Shown piece after piece: positions 63,964 through 64,000 of a DNA stretch of 64,000 nucleotides. The stretch is from Himantopus leucocephalus. Lineage: Eukaryota > Chordata > Aves > Charadriiformes > Recurvirostridae. Location: positions 78,479,424 through 78,543,423 of the forward strand of contig RSEF01000001.1 in assembly GCA_003993805.1 (NCBI GenBank), given 5' to 3'. Position 1 is the stretch's first letter. Each line of letters begins with the position of its first letter. The position numbers and the translations under genes were made by a program. Under the pieces are notes generated by a model that saw only the letters and a list, made by a program, of their open reading frames with translations, was not told the origin of the DNA and made no database searches.

Positions 63964-64000
63964 AATCAATTTTCCTCTACGAATAAAGGCTGTTCCAAGG
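63964..64000 (+). CDS. PIK3C2G: PIK3C2G exon, cut by the window end
   Basis: After a TTCTTTTAG acceptor the exon completes a lysine codon and reads INFPLRIKAVPR up to the last base of the window. Human PIK3C2G has INFPLEIKSLPR, the PI3K C2 strand just before the exposed loop. Only 37 nt are visible, but the acceptor, the phase and eight or more matching residues in twelve make it secure. The rest of the exon lies beyond the window. Confidence 0.92.

Larger units (their letters stand above)
4949..64000 (+). other. PIK3C2G: PIK3C2G gene, internal part (11 exons, both ends outside the window)
   Basis: Class II PI 3-kinases phosphorylate phosphatidylinositol and PI4P at the 3-position on endosomal and plasma membranes; the gamma isoform is known as the liver-enriched member. 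The eleven exons join into one open frame of 368 codons in which every splice phase matches. The order follows human PIK3C2G: Ras-binding domain (about residues 15-110 of the joined piece), linker (about 110-295), then the start of the PI3K-type C2 domain (about 296 to the end). Gamma is chosen over the alpha and beta paralogs because stretches such as LSFTVYAAHNIP, FSFSCSLTYAGK and INFPLRIKAVPR fit the gamma protein as I remember it. The first exon here starts in phase 0, so the N-terminal coding exon must lie upstream. No promoter, start codon, stop or polyadenylation site of the gene is in the window. Confidence 0.93.

Noticed and set aside
4949..64000. Assignment to PIK3C2A or PIK3C2B
   Set aside because: The linker and C2 residues follow the gamma protein as remembered (LTYAGK, NWNE-like end, INFPLxIK), and the 34-nt exon has its counterpart there.
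1..64000. CRISPR arrays, bacterial operons, phage or plasmid features
   Set aside because: The window is intron-rich vertebrate DNA; no regularly spaced repeats or prokaryotic genes are present.

Overview
The window is vertebrate, almost certainly avian, nuclear DNA. Five antisense copies of CR1 (the chicken-repeat-1 LINE of birds), two LTRs of a type I associate with avian ERVL-like retroviruses, and several worn MIR/CORE-type SINE traces sit in AT-rich, intron-like sequence. A 100-N block at 47381-47480 and a lone N at 11967 mark a draft shotgun assembly. The species cannot be named from the sequence.

The only protein-coding gene I can support is an internal part of PIK3C2G (class II phosphatidylinositol 3-kinase, gamma isoform), read on the + strand. 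Eleven exons were located by eye from protein similarity and AG/GT splice borders: 4949-5031, 9148-9305, 13471-13582, 20350-20452, 27121-27191, 34255-34318, 39216-39338, 45613-45646, 55521-55716, 58921-59043 and 63964-64000 (the last cut by the window edge). All splice phases agree. The joined reading frame is 1104 nt (368 codons) with no stop. It covers the Ras-binding domain, the linker after it and the first part of the PI3K-type C2 domain. The long N-terminal exon lies upstream; the helical, kinase, PX and C-terminal C2 exons lie downstream. Introns are 3.2-9.9 kb and make up about 98% of the window.

Layout. 1-4948 is upstream intron, with a GC-richer patch at about 2660-3395 that may be a decayed coiled-coil gene copy on the minus strand. 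5032-9147 holds a solo LTR at 5107-5703 flanked by a perfect 5-bp target duplication. 9306-13470 holds a roughly 1.2 kb CR1. 13583-20349 holds MIR-like traces. 20453-27120 holds a short CR1. 27192-34254 holds the longest CR1 (about 1.4 kb) and a MIR trace. 34319-39215 holds microsatellites. 39339-45612 holds MIR/L2-like traces and a GC-rich patch. 45647-55520 holds two CR1 copies (one broken by the assembly gap) and a second, antisense LTR. The last two introns hold only simple repeats and a small tandem duplication.

I found no RNA gene, CRISPR array or bacterial or phage element, and no convincing undescribed system. The most useful leads are the solo LTR with its duplication, the all-antisense CR1 set, the unexplained coding-like patch near 3 kb, two near-perfect short hairpins, and the 34-nt exon in the kinase gene. 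Repeat names come from remembered families, not from a search, and repeat borders are approximate unless a duplication or splice site fixes them.
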